Below are positions 1-8,223 of a stretch of DNA of 64,000 nt, piece by piece. The position numbers and the translations under genes were made by a program. How positions within the stretch are numbered: position 1 is the first letter of the stretch; the number at the start of each line of letters is the position of its first letter. Below the pieces are notes generated by a model. That model had not been told where the DNA came from. It saw nothing but the letters and a program-made list of their open reading frames with translations, and did no database searches. The DNA is from Streptomyces sp. DvalAA-43. Lineage in GTDB: Bacteria; Actinomycetota; Actinomycetes; Streptomycetales; Streptomycetaceae. The stretch covers positions 248,001 to 312,000 of the forward strand of contig NZ_FMBW01000087.1 of NCBI RefSeq assembly GCF_900091725.1, read 5' to 3'.

Positions 1-432
1 GAGGCGCGGTTCCTCGGCTTCCGGCAGGCGTGCCGCGACGCCGGGCTCCCGGTGCCGGACGCACCCGACCTGCGGGCCGAGATGATGACGCAGGCCGAGG
101 GCGCACGGGCCGCGGAGGCGCTGCTCGACCGGGCCGGCGAACGGCCCGAGGGCATGCTCTTCGCCAACGACCAGATGGCGGTGGGCGCGCTGCGCGCACT
201 GGAGCGGCGCGGGGTGCGGGTGCCCGAGGACATCGCGGTGACCGGCTTCGACGGGATTCCGCTGAGCCGGATCGTCCAGCCACCGCTGACGACCGTGCGC
301 CAGCCGATCCGCCGGCTCGGCGAGCAGGCGGTGGAGCTGCTGGTCCAGCGGCTGGGCAACAGCGGCGCCGAGCCGGTGTCGCTCATGCTGCCGGTCTCCC
401 TGATCCGCCGCGCCAGCTGCGGCTGCGGCTGA
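1..432 (+). CDS. LacI-family transcriptional regulator, C-terminal part (cut by window start)
   Basis: The frame is open from base 1, so the start and the N-terminal DNA-binding HTH lie outside the window. The visible 143 residues are the end of the periplasmic-binding-protein-like effector domain of LacI/GalR repressors. Typical landmarks are FANDQMAVGALRAL, RVPEDIAVTGFDGIPLS and PPLTTVRQPIRRLGEQAVELL. Such proteins bind a sugar or sugar phosphate and release an operator. The sugar ABC operon 1.4 kb downstream has a LacI/cre-type operator before its first gene, so this is its likely local regulator (inference). The protein ends in a short Cys/Gly tail, CGCG, usual for actinobacterial members. 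Confidence 0.9.
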   Translation, partial: EARFLGFRQACRDAGLPVPDAPDLRAEMMTQAEGARAAEALLDRAGERPEGMLFANDQMAVGALRALERRGVRVPEDIAVTGFDGIPLSRIVQPPLTTVRQPIRRLGEQAVELLVQRLGNSGAEPVSLMLPVSLIRRASCGCG

Positions 433-515
433 CGGGACCGGTGGCCGGGGCGGGCCTCTCGGGCGCGACCCAGCCGGGCGGGCCTCTCAGGACCGCCCGG
501 CGCCCCGCGCCCTCA

Positions 516-560
516 TCAGGCCCGGCCCAGCACGCCCCGCACCCTCAGGCCCGGCCCAGC
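516..560. repeat. 16-bp direct repeat spanning the esterase stop codon
   Basis: TCAGGCCCGGCCCAGC occurs at 516-531 and again at 545-560, a period of 29 bp. The second copy is the last codons and stop (TCA = TGA on the minus strand, 545-547) of the esterase gene. The first copy lies just downstream of that stop. It belongs to a set of stop-spanning duplications in this window. Confidence 0.7.
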
Positions 561-1537
561 CGTGCCCCGAAGAACCGCTGCCGGGCCGCCCGGAGCTCCG
601 CCTTCTCCGCCTCCGTGCCCTCGTACTCGAAGTGCCCCGCCTCCAGCACCGTCAACTCGTGCTCACCGGCCAGCGCGTTGTGCACGGCGAACTGCCCCGG
701 CGGCGGCACCGAGGGATCGAAGAGCGCCGCGGCCACCAGCGTGGGCACCTCCAGCCGCGTCGCGGCCGTGGCGGCGTCGAAGTACGGCAGCACCTCGTCG
801 ACCTCGGGGTGGTCCTGGCGGTAGCCCTGCACCGCCTCCCCGCTGCCGATGCACGGCAGGGTGAGCCGCAGCGGGTGGTTGCCGAAGGTGGGCACCGTCA
901 GCTGACCGGCCGCGAAGCGGTCGTCCCAGGGCAGCGCCAGCGCGCCGAGCCCGCCGCCGAAGCTCTCCCCGAGGTATCCGAGCCCCGGGCCGCCCTCCTG
1001 CCGCGTCAGCCCCGGCACCAGCTCGCACAGCGCCGACGCGGCGCACCACAGGTCCGCCACGCAATCGCCGATGACATAGGTGTCGCGGGACTCGATGCCG
1101 TGCAGCACGTGCGCGGCGGACACGTCCGGTATGCCCGGGTGCAGACCGCGCGACCCCATGCCGCGTACGCACGGCAGGATCGCCGCGGCCCGGGGCAGCG
1201 GCAGCGGCACGTCGGGGCCCGGCTCGTCCCGGCCGCCGTAGCCGTGTCCGATGACGAATCCGTACTCCGCCGCCCCCTCGACGGGCAGCGCCACCCAGCC
1301 GCCGAGCCGCACCCCGCCCACCGAGGTGAAGGTCACGCCGTGGATCCGCACCCCGTCGCGCTCCTCCTCGGGCGGGCCGAGCTCCGGCTCCGTGGCGACC
1401 TTACGGGCCTCCGCGTGGCGGGCCTGCCAGAAAGCGTCGAAATCGTCCGGAGCGGAGGGGGCGGGGACGCCCAGCAGGTCCGGGAGCGTGTATCCGTAGG
1501 CCGGATCGAAAGGGAATTCATGTGCGAGCGAAGCCAT
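545..1537 (-). CDS. Acetylxylan esterase / cephalosporin-C deacetylase-type hydrolase (AXE1 family)
   Basis: This is an alpha/beta-hydrolase of 330 residues, the usual length for AXE1 (carbohydrate esterase family 7-like) enzymes that deacetylate xylo-oligosaccharides. The nucleophile elbow is GESFGG (Ser in GYLGESFGGG). An oxyanion-side HGYGGRDEPG motif precedes it. The triad Asp is probably in AALFDPSVPP and the His in LEAGHFEYEG. The frame stays open upstream, but the ATG at 1537 (MASLAHEFPFDPAYGYTLP) begins the conserved N-terminus, and the upstream residues look non-coding. There is no signal peptide, so it acts in the cytoplasm on imported sugars. It is convergent with the LacI gene and divergent from the ABC operon, which fits a shared carbohydrate locus. 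Confidence 0.85.
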   Translation of the reverse strand: MASLAHEFPFDPAYGYTLPDLLGVPAPSAPDDFDAFWQARHAEARKVATEPELGPPEEERDGVRIHGVTFTSVGGVRLGGWVALPVEGAAEYGFVIGHGYGGRDEPGPDVPLPLPRAAAILPCVRGMGSRGLHPGIPDVSAAHVLHGIESRDTYVIGDCVADLWCAASALCELVPGLTRQEGGPGLGYLGESFGGGLGALALPWDDRFAAGQLTVPTFGNHPLRLTLPCIGSGEAVQGYRQDHPEVDEVLPYFDAATAATRLEVPTLVAAALFDPSVPPPGQFAVHNALAGEHELTVLEAGHFEYEGTEAEKAELRAARQRFFGARLGRA

Positions 1538-1782
1538 GGACCCGACCGTATCCGCCCCGTCCTCGACCGTACAGACCTCTTGATCGTCACGGAGCAGACC
1601 CCTTGATCGCCACGACACGGACCCGTTGCCCCGCGGGGACCCGGTAGCGAAATCGGTCACATCACCCCCAATTTCACAAACAACCCACTTACCGTGACAA
1701 GTTGAACATTCAGATGTCCAGCACGTTGCACGAGTGTGACCAAGCACCCTCTTGCGGATTCCTGAATCTCTGCCGCAGAGTG

Positions 1783-1811
1783 ATGTATGCGCTTACAGGC
1801 AGCGCATACAT
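1783..1811. promoter_or_regulatory. LacI-type operator / inverted repeat upstream of sugar ABC operon
   Basis: A perfect 11-bp inverted repeat, ATGTATGCGCT at 1783-1793 and AGCGCATACAT at 1801-1811, is separated by 7 bp. Its left part contains TGTATGCGCTTACA (1784-1797), which matches the LacI/CcpA-family operator consensus with central GCGC at all but one symmetric position. The right arm supplies another GCGCATACA half-site. It lies 27 bp before the start codon of the substrate-binding lipoprotein. It is a likely binding site for the LacI protein encoded upstream. It differs from the CebR site TGGGAGCGCTCCCA, so a regulon other than cellobiose is suggested. Confidence 0.75.
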
Positions 1812-1837
1812 CCGGATTGCTCAAGGAGGAGCCCTCC

Positions 1838-3088
1838 ATGTCCCGCACCGCCAGAAACGCCTCGATCGGTATCGCGGTCACGGCCGCGCTCACTCTCGGT
1901 CTCACCGCGTGCGGCAGCTCCGGTGGCGACGAGGTCGCCGCGGACAAGAAGCAGACGATCACCGTCTGGGCCATGGGGGCCGAGGGCGAGAAGCTCGCGG
2001 ATGTGGCCAAGGTCTACGAGAAGGCCAACCCGAACATCACCGTCAAGGTGACCCCGGTGGGCTGGGACGTCGCCCACCAGAAGCTGGTCTCCGCGGCCGC
2101 CGCCGACACCCTGCCGGACGTGGCGCAGATGGGCGGCAGCTACATGGGCGAGTTCGCCGAGCTCGGGGTCCTGGAGCCGGTCGACACCAAGACCTTCCAC
2201 GAGAAGGACTACTTCCCGTCCGGCTGGAAGCAGGGCGAGGTGGACGGCCAGGCGTACGGCGTGCCGTGGTACGTCGACACCCGCGTCCTCTACTACCGCA
2301 CCGACCTGGCAGAGAAGGCCGGCATCACCAAGGCTCCGACCAACTGGAAGGAGATGCAGGACCTCGCCACGGCCTACCAGAAGAAGGCCGGGACCAAGTG
2401 GGGCCTGTCCATCCAGCCCAGCGGCCTGGACACGGTGCAGAACTTCTACTCCTTCCTGTACTCGGCCGGCGGCGAGATCGTCAACGGCAAGGGCGAGGCC
2501 GTCATCGACAGCCCCGAGGCCGTCAAGGCGCTCAAGGAGTACGGCTCGTACTTCGACAAGGGGCTCTCCAACAAGTCCGTGCAGCCCGGCTACGACGTCG
2601 TGAAGGACTTCGGCAACGGCCGCGTCCCGATGTTCTTCGGCGGCCCCTGGCACGTCACCCTGCTGAACGAGGGCCAGCCGCAGATCAAGGGCAAGTGGGC
2701 GGTGGCCAACGTGCCCGCCGACAAGACCTCCGCCTCCATGGCCGGCGGCTCCTCCCTGGTGGTCTCCAAGGACAGCAAGCACAAGGCCGCCGCCACCGAG
2801 TTCATCAAGTACCTGACGGACACCAAGGGCCAGGCCGACTGGTACAAGCGCACCAAGGACCTGCCGGCCAACACCTCCGCCTGGACCTCCGGCACCCTCG
2901 CCGACGACGCCGACCTCCAGGTGTTCAAGAAGCAGATGGACACCGCCAAGGCCTCCCCGTCGCTGTCCAACTGGACGGAGATCACCGACAAGGTCGACCA
3001 GGCCATCGCCAAGGTCACCCAGGGCAAGGCGTCCGCCGAGGACGCGCTCAAGACGGCCCAGTCCCAAATCGAAGGCCTTCTGAAGTAA
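1838..3088 (+). CDS. Sugar ABC transporter substrate-binding lipoprotein (CUT1, family 1)
   Basis: This 416-residue extracellular solute-binding protein captures an oligosaccharide for the two permeases that follow. The N-terminus is a lipoprotein signal peptide with lipobox LTAC, so Cys25 would be lipidated after cleavage. The body shows family-1 features: ITVWAMGAEGEKL at the mature start, a YGVPWYVDTRVLYYRTD hinge region, and late segments such as FFGGPWHV and EFIKYLTD. The ATG at 1838 is favoured by an AAGGAGGA ribosome site at 1823-1830. An in-frame upstream start at 1787 would lie inside the operator. No ATPase gene is in the operon. Streptomycetes usually energise such importers with the shared MsiK ATPase (family knowledge). 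Confidence 0.92.
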   Translation: MSRTARNASIGIAVTAALTLGLTACGSSGGDEVAADKKQTITVWAMGAEGEKLADVAKVYEKANPNITVKVTPVGWDVAHQKLVSAAAADTLPDVAQMGGSYMGEFAELGVLEPVDTKTFHEKDYFPSGWKQGEVDGQAYGVPWYVDTRVLYYRTDLAEKAGITKAPTNWKEMQDLATAYQKKAGTKWGLSIQPSGLDTVQNFYSFLYSAGGEIVNGKGEAVIDSPEAVKALKEYGSYFDKGLSNKSVQPGYDVVKDFGNGRVPMFFGGPWHVTLLNEGQPQIKGKWAVANVPADKTSASMAGGSSLVVSKDSKHKAAATEFIKYLTDTKGQADWYKRTKDLPANTSAWTSGTLADDADLQVFKKQMDTAKASPSLSNWTEITDKVDQAIAKVTQGKASAEDALKTAQSQIEGLLK

Positions 3089-3113
3089 TCGAAGGCCGGA
3101 TGAAGTAGGAGTC

Positions 3114-4106
3114 ATGCGCACCATGACCGCAAAGGCCGCACAGTCGGCCAAGGCGCAGGCCGGGCCGGGGACCTCCGGGTCCCCGGCCGCCGGGCCCGCA
3201 GGTCGCCGGGGTGGCAAGAAGGCCTCGATGGGCGTGCAGAACGTGGCCGGCTGGCTGTTCTCCACCCCCTTCCTCGTCCTCTTCCTCGTCTTCATGGCGT
3301 TCCCGATCCTCGCGACGCTGGTGATGAGCTTCACCGACTTCGGGCTGCGCAATGTCACGCACCCGCTGGACGCGAACTTCATCGGCTTCGAGAACTACGT
3401 CAATCTGTTCAGCGACGAGAAGTTCCTCAAGTCGCTGTTCAACACGGCGTACTTCGTGGTGATCGGCGTCCCGCTGACGATCTTCCTCGGACTGGTCGTC
3501 GCCGTACTGCTGAACAACGGCATCGACCGGGCGCGGACCTTCTTCCGCGTCGGCTTCTACGCCCCGGTGGTCACCACCATCGTCGCGGTCGCCGTGGTCT
3601 GGCGGTTCGTGCTCGACCCGAGCGACGGGCTCATCGCGGGGCTCTTCTCCGAAGTGGGCCTCACCTCGCCCGACTTCCTGGGCTCCGAGAAGCTCGCCAT
3701 GCCGTCGATGATCGCGATGGCCGTCTGGCGCAACCTCGGCACGGTCATGGTGCTCTTCATCGCCGGTCTGCAGGCCATCCCCACCGAGGTGCGGGAGGCC
3801 GCGCGGCTGGACGGCGCCGGTGTCTGGCAGGAGTTCAAGGGCATCACCGTTCCCCTGCTGCGGCCGACCCTGCTCTACGCCACGGTGATCACGACCATCG
3901 GTTACCTCAATGTCTTCGAGGAGCCGTTCGTGATGACCCAGGGCGGCCCCTCGGACTCCACGCTCACCGTCTCGCTGAACATGTACCGCGAGGGCTTCAA
4001 CTTCTTCCACATGGGCTATGCGAGCGCCATGGCGTATGTCCTCTTCGTAGTGATCATGGGCATCACGGTGCTGCAGCTCCGACTGCTGAAGGACAACACG
4101 AAATGA
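3114..4106 (+). CDS. Sugar ABC transporter permease (MalF/LacF type)
   Basis: This 330-residue integral membrane protein has a Gly/Pro/Ala-rich N-terminal tail, then about six membrane helices starting near residue 45 (WLFSTPFLVLFLVFMAFPIL). The cytoplasmic EAA loop EAARLDGAGVWQEFKGITVPLL contacts the ATPase. It forms one half of the importer channel. It starts 26 bp after the lipoprotein gene and overlaps the next permease by 4 bp (ATGA at 4103), so it is translationally coupled. An AGGAG sits only 2 bases from the ATG at 3114, so the ATG at 3123 (MTAKAAQS) may be the real start. Confidence 0.92.
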   Translation: MRTMTAKAAQSAKAQAGPGTSGSPAAGPAGRRGGKKASMGVQNVAGWLFSTPFLVLFLVFMAFPILATLVMSFTDFGLRNVTHPLDANFIGFENYVNLFSDEKFLKSLFNTAYFVVIGVPLTIFLGLVVAVLLNNGIDRARTFFRVGFYAPVVTTIVAVAVVWRFVLDPSDGLIAGLFSEVGLTSPDFLGSEKLAMPSMIAMAVWRNLGTVMVLFIAGLQAIPTEVREAARLDGAGVWQEFKGITVPLLRPTLLYATVITTIGYLNVFEEPFVMTQGGPSDSTLTVSLNMYREGFNFFHMGYASAMAYVLFVVIMGITVLQLRLLKDNTK

Positions 4107-5011
4107 GCGCCACCAGTGCACCGGGCGCCGTCTCGACGGCGCCCGCGAAGAAGCCCGGGGACACACGGCCCTCCGCGCCGAAGAAGAACCGCAACCCGAA
4201 GCGCGTCCTCGTCTACGTCCTGCTGTCGGTCGGCCTGCTGATCATGTCGGCGCCGTTCCTGTGGATGGCGGTCTCCGCCTTCAAGACGCAGACGGAACTG
4301 ACGGCCAGCCCGCCGGTGTGGATCCCGACCGAGTGGACCCTGGAGAACTTCCGGGAACTGCTCGACAAGCTCGATCTGCCGCTGTACTTCATGAACTCGG
4401 TGATCGTGGCGGTGCTGGTCACCCTCTCGAACCTGGTGTTCTGCTCGATGCTCGGGTACGCCCTGGCCAAGCTGAACTTCGCCGGCCGCAACAAGATCTT
4501 CGGTCTGGTGCTCGGCGCCCTGATGGTGCCCGGCAACCTGATGCTGCTGCCGCTGTTCGTGCTGATGAGCAAGTTGCACCTGATCGACTCCTACGCCGGT
4601 CTGGTGCTGCCGTTCGCCGCCGGAGCCTTCGGGGTCTTCCTGATGCGGCAGTTCATGCAGTCGATCCCGGACGAGCTGCTGGAAGCGGCCCGGATGGACG
4701 GCGCCGGTGAGTGGTACATCTTCTGGCGCATCGTGATGCCGCTGGTCAAGCCCGCCCTGGCGACGCTGTCGATCTTCACGTTCCTGGGCTCCTGGAACAA
4801 CTTCGTCTGGCCGCTCATCGCGACCAACGACCCCGACAAGTACACCCTCCCGGTCGCCCTGGCCACCTTCGCCACCGACCCCAACAAGGCGGGCGGCTCC
4901 AACGGCATGCTGATGGCCGGTTCCCTGCTGGTCGTCCTGCCCGTCGTGGTCCTGTTCATCGCGCTCCAGCGCCACTTCACCCAGGGCATCGCCACCGCGG
5001 GCATGAAGTAG
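4103..5011 (+). CDS. Sugar ABC transporter permease (MalG type)
   Basis: This 302-residue membrane protein is the second channel subunit of the importer. It has an N-terminal lysine/proline-rich cytoplasmic stretch, then six predicted helices. The EAA loop reads EAARMDGAGEWYIFWRIVMPL. It carries the conserved WIPTEWTLENFRELL segment after helix 1, typical of CarbK/MalG permeases. The start codon overlaps the stop of the preceding permease (ATGA). The next gene, the GH1 enzyme, begins 98 bp downstream in the same direction and is probably in the same transcript. Confidence 0.92.
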   Translation: MSATSAPGAVSTAPAKKPGDTRPSAPKKNRNPKRVLVYVLLSVGLLIMSAPFLWMAVSAFKTQTELTASPPVWIPTEWTLENFRELLDKLDLPLYFMNSVIVAVLVTLSNLVFCSMLGYALAKLNFAGRNKIFGLVLGALMVPGNLMLLPLFVLMSKLHLIDSYAGLVLPFAAGAFGVFLMRQFMQSIPDELLEAARMDGAGEWYIFWRIVMPLVKPALATLSIFTFLGSWNNFVWPLIATNDPDKYTLPVALATFATDPNKAGGSNGMLMAGSLLVVLPVVVLFIALQRHFTQGIATAGMK

Positions 5012-5109
5012 AGCCGGACAGGCCCCGGCGCCGCCCCACCGAAACGTACGAGGCCACGGCCCCACACTCCGTCGGCCACACCCCTTCATCACCAGAGAGA
5101 CAATTCGCG

Positions 5110-6312
5110 ATGACGCATACCCAGGTCCCGTTCCCCGAAGGCTTCCTGTGGGGCGCCTCCACGGCCGCCCACCAGATCGAGGGCAACAACACCAACAGCG
5201 ACTGGTGGGTCAAGGAGCACGCCGCGGGCACCCACATCCAGGAGCCCAGCCTGGACGCCTGCGACAGCTACCACCGCTGGCACGAGGACATGGACACGCT
5301 GGCCGGTCTGGGCTTCACCGACTACCGCTTCTCCATCGAGTGGGCGCGCATCGAGCCCGCCGAGGGCCGGTTCTCCCGGGCCGAGCTCGCCCACTACCGC
5401 CGCATGGTCGAGGGCGCGATCGCACGCGGCCTCCGCCCCATGATCACCCTGCACCACTTCACCGTTCCGCAGTGGTTCGAGGCGCGCGGCGGCTGGACCG
5501 CCGAGGGCGCCACCGAGCTCTTCGCGCGCTACGTCGCGGCCTGCGCACCGGTGATCGCCGAGGGCGTCGGCCACGTCTGCACCATCAACGAGCCGAACAT
5601 GATCGCCGTGATGGCCGGCCAGGCCAAGCGGGGCGACAACAGCTTCCCGCCCGCCGGTCTGCCGACCCCCGACGACGAGACCACCGAGGCCGTCATCGCC
5701 GCGCACCACGCGGCCGTCAAGGAGGTCCGGGCGATCAACCCCGACATCCAGGTCGGCTGGACCATCGCCAACCAGGTCTACCAGGCCCTGCCCGGCGCCG
5801 AGGAGGTCACCGCGGCCTACCGGCACCCCCGCGAGGACGTCTTCATCGAGGCCGCCCGCGGCGACGACTGGATCGGTGTGCAGTCCTACACCCGGACCAA
5901 GATCGGCACCGACGGCCCGATACCCACCGCCGAGGGCGTCGAGCGCACCCTCACGCAGTGGGAGTACTACCCCTCCGCGGTCGGCTACGCGCTGCGCCAC
6001 ACCGCCGAGATCCTGGGCAACGGCATCCCGCTGATCGTGACCGAGAACGGCATCGCGACCGACGACGACAGCCGCCGCGTCGACTACTACACCGGCGCCC
6101 TGAACGAGGTCGCGTCCGCGATCCAGGACGGCCTGAACATCCAGGGCTACCTGGCCTGGAGCGCGCTCGACAACTACGAGTGGGGCTCCTACAAGCCCAC
6201 CTTCGGCCTGATCGGCTGGGACCCGGAGACCTTCGAGCGCCTGCCCAAGCCGTCCGCCGTCTGGCTGGGTGAGATGGGCCGCACCCGCGCCCTGCCGCGC
6301 ATCGCCGACTGA
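5110..6312 (+). CDS. GH1 family glycosidase (beta-glucosidase-like)
   Basis: This retaining glycoside hydrolase of 400 residues has the GH1 signatures: FLWGASTAAHQIEG near residue 12, acid/base Glu161 in TINEPN, and nucleophile Glu312 in IVTENG. The C-terminal aglycone-region motif is WSALDNYEW. There is no signal peptide, so it hydrolyses the imported oligosaccharide in the cytoplasm. It is about 50 residues shorter than common GH1 beta-glucosidases (around 450), yet both catalytic glutamates are present, so it should be active. The substrate cannot be read from sequence. The next gene, a glucoamylase/GH144-like exported enzyme, makes a beta-glucan product plausible. The ATG at 5110 is preceded by GAGAGACAATTCGCG. 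Confidence 0.9.
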   Translation: MTHTQVPFPEGFLWGASTAAHQIEGNNTNSDWWVKEHAAGTHIQEPSLDACDSYHRWHEDMDTLAGLGFTDYRFSIEWARIEPAEGRFSRAELAHYRRMVEGAIARGLRPMITLHHFTVPQWFEARGGWTAEGATELFARYVAACAPVIAEGVGHVCTINEPNMIAVMAGQAKRGDNSFPPAGLPTPDDETTEAVIAAHHAAVKEVRAINPDIQVGWTIANQVYQALPGAEEVTAAYRHPREDVFIEAARGDDWIGVQSYTRTKIGTDGPIPTAEGVERTLTQWEYYPSAVGYALRHTAEILGNGIPLIVTENGIATDDDSRRVDYYTGALNEVASAIQDGLNIQGYLAWSALDNYEWGSYKPTFGLIGWDPETFERLPKPSAVWLGEMGRTRALPRIAD

Positions 6313-6324
6313 CGTCGGCCCCCT

Positions 6325-6396
6325 GAGCCGACCCACCTCGGCTCTCCCGAGCCGACCTTCACCTCGGCTCCCCCCCGAGCCGACCCACCTCGGCTC
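6325..6396. repeat. Three tandem mini-hairpins (GAGCCGA...TCGGCTC) downstream of GH1 gene
   Basis: Three copies of GAGCCGA, a 6-8 base loop and TCGGCTC lie at 6325-6344, 6349-6370 and 6377-6396. Each folds alone into a 7-bp stem. Any left arm can also pair with any right arm, giving alternative structures. The array starts 13 bases after the GH1 stop codon and could stabilise or terminate the upstream mRNA. Confidence 0.8.
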
Positions 6397-6430
6397 CCTC
6401 CGACCGGGAGCGACCTGACAGCTCCCGCCC

Positions 6431-6472
6431 GTACGGGAACCGGCGACACCTGACGGACGCCGGTTCCCGTAC
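6431..6472. terminator. Perfect 15-bp stem-loop between GH1 and exported hydrolase genes
   Basis: GTACGGGAACCGGCG (6431-6445) and its exact reverse complement (6458-6472) enclose a 12-base loop. No U-tract follows, which is usual for Streptomyces terminators. It lies between two co-directional genes, so it may attenuate or process rather than end transcription. Confidence 0.7.
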
Positions 6473-6494
6473 AGCAGGGCCCCCGGGCCCTGTG

Positions 6495-6550
6495 CCCGCG
6501 TGCGGCGCCGCTCGTGTCCAGCCCTGCTCACGAGCGGCGGCGCACGCGGG
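6495..6550. terminator. Large 22-bp stem-loop (one mismatch) upstream of exported hydrolase
   Basis: Left arm 6495-6516 and right arm 6529-6550 are complementary over 22 bases with a single mismatch, and enclose a 12-base loop. It is the third structured element in this 335-bp spacer. The next start codon (6648) is about 100 bases further, so it would sit in the 5' leader of a read-through mRNA. Confidence 0.7.
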
Positions 6551-6647
6551 TGCCGTACACGGCACTGCGCCCGGCGCCCGCAATCACGACCGACGAACGA
6601 AATCCGCCCACCGCCCACAGTCGGTGGCTCTTCTTCGAGGGGTTCTG

Positions 6648-8123
6648 ATGGACCGTCGTACGTTTCTCACCGCAGCGGGGACAGGGGCCGCCGCCCTGTC
6701 GCTCGGAGCCGTGGCCGCGCCCCCGGCGGGCGCCGCCGCGCAGCCCGCGCGCGGCACGCACGCCCCGCTGCTCCTGCGCTGGTTCCGCGACACGTATCGC
6801 TCGATCGAGGCCATGACGACCGACTTCGGTCTCGCCGTCGACAAGATCGACGTCAGCGGGCCCGGCGCCCCCGTCCAGTCGCGTCAGACCTCCCCCACCA
6901 ACATCGGCTGCGGCCTCTGGTCCACCGTGGCCGCCGCCGGGCTCGGGGTGATCGACCACGGCACCATGCGCCGCAGGCTGGAACACACCGTGCGGGCCGT
7001 CGAGAAGCTGGAGCGCCATCACGGCTTCTGGCTCAACTGGTACGACGCGCACGACGGTTCGGTCCTCACCGAGTGGCCCGGCACCGGCGATCCGGTCCGC
7101 CCGTTCCTGTCCTCCGTCGACAACGCCTGGCTGATCACCGGTCTGCGCATCGCCGCCGACGCCGCGCCCGCGCTGCGCCCCCGCGTCGCCCGCATCCTGG
7201 CCACCGCCGACTGGTCGTACTACTACACGCCGTACGACCCGGCCGACCCGGTCGCCGGACCCGGTCAGCTGCGCGGCGGGTTCTGGCCCGACACCGAGGA
7301 GCCCACCGGCCACCACTACGGCGCGCTCAACACCGAGCCGCGCATGGCCAGTTACCTGGGCATCGCGGACGGTTCGCTGCCCGCCGACCACTACTGGCAC
7401 CTCCTGCGCACGATGCTCCCCGAGCACGAGCAGGAGCAGCACCCGCAGGGCAGCTACGTCGCCATGGACGGCGTACGCGTCTGGCAGGGGCACTACACCC
7501 ATCGCGGCCGGAAGATCGTCCCCACCTGGGGCGGTTCGATGTTCGAGGCCCTGATGGTGCCGCTGTTCGTGCCGGAGGCGGAGTGGTCGCCGAGGTCCTG
7601 GGGCCTGACGCACCGCCGGTACGTCCGCAGCCAGATCGAGCACGGCATGGTGGAGGCGGAGTACGGGTACTGGGGCTTCTCACCCGCCAACATCCCCGAG
7701 GGCGGCTACCAGGAGTACGGCGTCGACGCGATCGGCATGCAGGTCGACGGCTACGCCTCCAACACCGACCGTACGTATACGAAGGACGGCGAGCCGCTGC
7801 CGCCCGCCTCGGCGTTCACCAACGGTGTGGTCACCCCGCACGCCTCCTTCCTCGCCCTGCCCTACGCGCCGGACGAGGCGATCGCCAATCTGCGGGCGCT
7901 CGACCGCGACTTCGGCGCCTACCACGCCGGATACGGCTTCCGGGACTCCGTCAATGTCGGCACCGGCCGGGTCAGCGACTATCTGCTCGCGCTCGACCAG
8001 GGCATGATCGCGGCGGCGCTGGCCCAGGCGATCCGTCCCGGTCTGCTCCAGCGGCCGTTCCGGACCGGCGGGTTCCAGTCAAAGGTGCGGCCGCTGCTCG
8101 CCAAGGAGCGGTTCTCCATCTGA
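6648..8123 (+). CDS. Tat-exported glycoside hydrolase-like protein (glucoamylase/GH144-type fold)
   Basis: The 491-residue protein begins MDRRTFLTAAGTGAAALSLG, a twin-arginine signal with an Ala-X-Ala cleavage region near residue 28. The body has the hallmarks of the PF10091 glucoamylase-like, (alpha/alpha)6-barrel group: SPTNIGCGLWS, SSVDNAWLITGL, TWGGSMFEALMVPLFVPE, YGYWGFSPANIPEGGY and PHASFLALPYAP. Characterised relatives include GH144 endo-beta-1,2-glucanases (family knowledge). Exact activity is not readable from sequence. With the ABC importer and GH1 enzyme upstream it could cut a polymer outside the cell to feed the transporter. The ATG at 6648 follows GAGGGG, and the open frame upstream runs through the hairpin DNA and is not coding-like. 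Confidence 0.75.
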   Translation: MDRRTFLTAAGTGAAALSLGAVAAPPAGAAAQPARGTHAPLLLRWFRDTYRSIEAMTTDFGLAVDKIDVSGPGAPVQSRQTSPTNIGCGLWSTVAAAGLGVIDHGTMRRRLEHTVRAVEKLERHHGFWLNWYDAHDGSVLTEWPGTGDPVRPFLSSVDNAWLITGLRIAADAAPALRPRVARILATADWSYYYTPYDPADPVAGPGQLRGGFWPDTEEPTGHHYGALNTEPRMASYLGIADGSLPADHYWHLLRTMLPEHEQEQHPQGSYVAMDGVRVWQGHYTHRGRKIVPTWGGSMFEALMVPLFVPEAEWSPRSWGLTHRRYVRSQIEHGMVEAEYGYWGFSPANIPEGGYQEYGVDAIGMQVDGYASNTDRTYTKDGEPLPPASAFTNGVVTPHASFLALPYAPDEAIANLRALDRDFGAYHAGYGFRDSVNVGTGRVSDYLLALDQGMIAAALAQAIRPGLLQRPFRTGGFQSKVRPLLAKERFSI

Positions 8124-8223
8124 GCCCCCCGAAACGTGGCGGCGTACCGGTCCGGGGCGGAGCGCTCGGGGCCCGGCCCCGGCCCGGTACGCCGCCGCTC
8201 GATTCCGGTCCGGTCCGCTCCGG

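Noticed and set aside
1784..1797. CebR (cellobiose) operator
   Set aside because: The site is TGTATGCGCTTACA, not TGGGAGCGCTCCCA. Only the central GCGC is shared.
1793..3382. A 529-codon open frame antisense to the substrate-binding protein
   Set aside because: Antisense to a lipoprotein with lipobox and family motifs. The frame's composition is Leu/Gly/Val/Arg shadow type.
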